DNA of 64,000 nucleotides, taken from positions 1,178,001 through 1,242,000 of the forward strand of contig WTXI01000002.1 of NCBI GenBank assembly GCA_022376515.1. Reading direction: 5' to 3'. Source of the DNA: Lactifluus volemus. Taxonomy: Eukaryota > Basidiomycota > Agaricomycetes > Russulales > Russulaceae. Both the position numbers and the translations under genes were made by a program. Shown here in pieces: positions 62,541-64,000 of the stretch. Numbering within the stretch: the first letter of the stretch is position 1; each line of letters starts with the position of its first letter. The notes beneath the pieces were generated by a model, which did not search any database, had not been told where the DNA came from, and worked only from the letters and a program-made list of their open reading frames with translations.

Positions 62541-64000
<1,460 letters not shown>

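Overview
The window looks like nuclear DNA from a filamentous basidiomycete, probably an Agaricomycete. Genes are compact and cut by many short introns (about 45-75 bp, GTRNGT...YAG), neighbours alternate strands closely, and every recognisable protein is a eukaryotic housekeeping family with fungal features (Sog2, Sec66, Nse1, Yos9, Hal4/Sat4-type kinase). I saw no bacterial-style operons, CRISPR arrays, rRNA or tRNA genes, or transposon proteins. The left end cuts a Pep7/Vac1-like FYVE gene and the right end cuts kynurenine 3-monooxygenase.

Layout, left to right: Pep7/Vac1-like FYVE protein (+); 2 kb gap; Sog2-type leucine-rich-repeat protein (-) divergent from Spb4 RNA helicase (+); 2.2 kb gap; cytosolic Hsp70 (-); PP2A B56 subunit (-) divergent from an unrecognised protein (+); mitochondrial citrate synthase (-) divergent from Sec66 (+); Ubp15/USP7 deubiquitinase (-); a long disordered protein (+); DNA primase large subunit (+); phosphatidylserine synthase (+); Nse1 (+); a fungal AAA ATPase (-); phosphatidylinositol synthase (-); Sso-type syntaxin (-); asparagine synthetase (+); RhoGEF (-) divergent from a METTL21-type methyltransferase (+); Prp28 helicase (+); 2.8 kb gap; Hal4/Sat4-like kinase (+); Yos9 ER lectin (-); AT-hook protein (+); Bna4 (-).

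There is no pathway cluster. The only functional pairing is two CDP-alcohol phosphatidyltransferases (CHO1 and PIS1 homologues) about 5 kb apart. Promoter reading is more informative: MluI-box-like elements before the primase gene, two Gcn4-type TGACTC cores before asparagine synthetase, and a heat-shock element plus TATA box before Hsp70.

The most unusual signal concerns the sequence itself. From about 34 to 57 kb at least seventeen places occur where conserved coding sequence continues in the -1 frame with no plausible intron, usually at a G, C or A run. Comparable coding sequence in the first 33 kb is essentially clean. I read these as single-base deletion errors in the assembly, so I annotate the affected genes as functional but frame-broken. 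I found no convincing undescribed system.
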